A DNA stretch of 8,415 nucleotides, from positions 1-8,415 of the forward strand of contig DFFN01000043.1 in NCBI GenBank assembly GCA_002369525.1, written 5' to 3'. The translations under genes and the position numbers were made by a program. The notes under the pieces are model-generated. The model saw only the letters and a list, made by a program, of their open reading frames with translations, did not search any database and was not told the origin of the DNA. Source of the stretch: Lachnoclostridium sp. UBA3775 (GTDB lineage Bacteria > Bacillota > Clostridia > Lachnospirales > Lachnospiraceae). Positions 7,166 to 8,415 of this stretch are shown here, piece after piece; the stretch's first letter is position 1; each line of letters begins with the position of its first letter.

Positions 7166-7194
7166 ATTATAAGCCCGAAGCCAATATTTGTCAA
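7166..7194 (-). promoter_or_regulatory. Consensus sigma-A-type promoter of the thrS operon
   Basis: A perfect TTGACA (7189-7194) and a perfect TATAAT (7166-7171) are separated by exactly 17 bases on the minus strand. Transcription should start near 7159, about 20 bases before the T-box stem I. Such a strong promoter suits a leader whose output is set by attenuation. Confidence 0.93.
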
Positions 7195-7225
7195 GGTAAA
7201 TTTGCGCTTAAAAATCGTATAAACA

Positions 7226-8311
7226 TCAAAAAAGGACGTCCTTAAAGCACATTCTCTGTCTGTCATTTTCAAAATCATAGCTGTGCCAGCTTCCGCCCGC
7301 ACAAAAGCCATGATGCTCGCAGTCTTTGCAGTTTTCTGCAATGTTATCCGGGTCCTGCCTGAAAATCCCGAATTTATTGTTCCATATGTCAGTAAAACGT
7401 TCCTGTCTGACATTGCCCTGTATCGTTCTATCGTTTCTTTCGATATCAAGACAGGCACCCACATCGCCTTTTGACATTACAGAGGCGGTCGTTCGCCCCG
7501 CCGAACATATGAAGTACCAGTCGCGTACCTCTCTTTCATATTCCATGCCGAGATAATGCGTACAGCCGTAGCAGACCGGATAATTTTGCTCGCGCTTTTC
7601 CTTTATAAACGAAAAAAGCCTGCGGTAATCATCCTTGGTCATCATTTTTTCAGGAAAATCCAGCGCACGTCCGATGGGCTCAAGATTTATCACGCGCCAT
7701 GAATCAATGTCGATCTTATCCATGATATCAAACAATGCGTCCAGCTGGCCGATATTTTCATGATTGACGACTGTTGTTATCTGCACATGCTCGAAGCCTT
7801 CGTCTATCATTGCCCGGATGCCTGCCATCGCACGCTCATAACCGCCTTTAAGGCCTCGCTGTGTATCATGGGTTTCGGGAAGCCCGTCGATAGAAACCGA
7901 CACGGTTCTCATGCCTGCCTTTTTCAGTTTCCCGGCAACCTCAGCGTTAACAAGCGTAGCATTTGTAGTCATTCCCCAGAGAAAGCCTTTATTCTTCGCA
8001 TAAGTCATTACCTCGAAGAAATCCTTGTAAAGCAAGGGTTCACCGCCGGTGATACATAGCATGGGTTTTGGCTTAAAGTTTTCCGCAACCTCATCGATTA
8101 TCGCCATCCACTCTTCTTTTTCAAGCTCGCCTTCCACCCTTTTCATTCCGCAGCTCGAACCGCAGTGAAAGCACTTTTCGTTACAGTTCTGGGTAAACTC
8201 AAAGAAGAGCTGCTTAAGCACGGGTCTTTTGTAAAGTCCGTTGCGATACATGGCAACTCTGTTCATATGAGCTGTTTTCATATCTATAATTTCTTTTGGA
8301 ATCTGATTCAT
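7226..8311 (-). CDS. Radical SAM/SPASM domain protein, putative peptide maturase
   Basis: A 361-residue cytoplasmic iron-sulfur enzyme. The radical SAM core has the [4Fe-4S]/SAM motif CNEKCFHC (Cys43, Cys47, Cys50), followed closely by Cys54, and the GGEP motif at residues 89-92 (ITGGEPLLY). SVSIDGLPETHD is a typical core strand. The C-terminal region has a SPASM-like pattern: Cys269-x12-Gly-x4-Cys287, then Cys328-x2-Cys331-x5-Cys337-x3-Ser341 and Cys355. Ser341 stands where the SPASM consensus has cysteine. A CYGC pair lies between the core and SPASM regions. SPASM proteins include peptide-modifying enzymes (RiPP maturases) and sulfatase maturases; no sulfatase is in the window. The gene follows, 27 bases after the stop, a reading frame with a Pro/Tyr/Glu-rich tail that could be its substrate. 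The start is uncertain: no good SD precedes the ATG at 8311, and Met11 or Met16 are alternatives. No convincing terminator separates it from the thrS promoter. Confidence 0.87.
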   Translation of the reverse strand: MNQIPKEIIDMKTAHMNRVAMYRNGLYKRPVLKQLFFEFTQNCNEKCFHCGSSCGMKRVEGELEKEEWMAIIDEVAENFKPKPMLCITGGEPLLYKDFFEVMTYAKNKGFLWGMTTNATLVNAEVAGKLKKAGMRTVSVSIDGLPETHDTQRGLKGGYERAMAGIRAMIDEGFEHVQITTVVNHENIGQLDALFDIMDKIDIDSWRVINLEPIGRALDFPEKMMTKDDYRRLFSFIKEKREQNYPVCYGCTHYLGMEYEREVRDWYFICSAGRTTASVMSKGDVGACLDIERNDRTIQGNVRQERFTDIWNNKFGIFRQDPDNIAENCKDCEHHGFCAGGSWHSYDFENDRQRMCFKDVLF

Positions 8312-8338
8312 TTATTATGCCATGCTAACCTTTTCTTA

Positions 8339-8415
8339 TTATTCTACCACCGGCTCTTCATCAGTCGGAGGCGGGCCATAAACATCCTGCGGTTCCTCCT
8401 GATACTCCGTCGGAG
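8339..8415 (-). CDS. C-terminal end of an unidentified protein with Pro/Tyr-rich acidic tail
   Basis: On the minus strand an open frame enters from the right edge and gives 24 residues before TAA at 8339-8341; a second in-frame TAA follows at once (8336-8338). The tail contains EYQEEPQD and VYGPPPTDEEP: it is strongly acidic, with two tyrosines, six prolines and no cysteine. The codon pattern looks like coding sequence and the double stop is typical of a real gene end. The radical SAM gene begins 27 bases after the stop, so the two are likely co-transcribed. The family cannot be recognised from this fragment. It could be a RiPP precursor, a small lipoprotein, or the disordered end of an unrelated larger protein. 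Confidence 0.6.
   Translation of the reverse strand, partial: PTEYQEEPQDVYGPPPTDEEPVVE

Noticed and set aside
7229..7243. AAGGACGTCCTT palindrome followed by a T run at the end of the radical SAM gene, as a possible terminator
   Set aside because: Folded as RNA it gives only a four-base-pair stem with a four-base loop, overlapping the last codons; too weak to call a terminator.
7138..7464. Minus-strand 108-codon frame overlapping the radical SAM 3' end
   Set aside because: It lies in another frame of the radical SAM gene and runs through the thrS promoter; no family resemblance.

Overview
The window looks like a chromosomal segment of a low-to-mid GC Gram-positive anaerobe of the Clostridia, probably a gut-type Lachnospiraceae or Oscillospiraceae relative. 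This placement is inferred from the T-box-controlled thrS, consensus sigma-A-type promoters, AGGAGG-like ribosome binding sites, a lipoprotein with a long Ser-rich linker and an SPASM radical SAM enzyme. No rRNA or other taxonomic marker is present, so the family is a guess. I see no mobile element, CRISPR array, tRNA or phage gene.

Left part (1-1450). The first 24 codons of an EF-G-like GTPase run off the left edge on the minus strand. Divergent from it is tyrA (prephenate dehydrogenase with a C-terminal ACT domain) on the plus strand. Their promoters lie back to back in the AT-rich gap. A strong hairpin just after tyrA has A and T runs on both sides and should stop transcription from both directions.

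Centre (1457-7194, all minus strand). From a consensus promoter at 7166-7194 the order is: a T-box leader with an apparent threonine specifier (ACC), thrS, a membrane-anchored DUF885-type metallopeptidase, and a lipoprotein SGNH/GDSL hydrolase. thrS and the peptidase overlap by one base (TAATG), and the peptidase and hydrolase are 15 bases apart, so this is very probably one operon. The peptidase and the hydrolase both carry a low-complexity Ser/Glu/Lys-rich linker right after the membrane anchor. Both therefore look like extracytoplasmic, surface-tethered enzymes made from a transcript that opens only when threonyl-tRNA is short. The native substrates cannot be read from the sequence.

Right part (7226-8415, minus strand). 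A radical SAM/SPASM protein follows closely behind the last 24 codons of a gene entering from the right edge. That tail is acidic and Pro/Tyr-rich. Together they could be a ribosomal peptide (or small surface protein) and its maturase, which is the most interesting lead here. The SPASM region departs from the usual cysteine pattern: Ser341 sits where a cysteine is expected.
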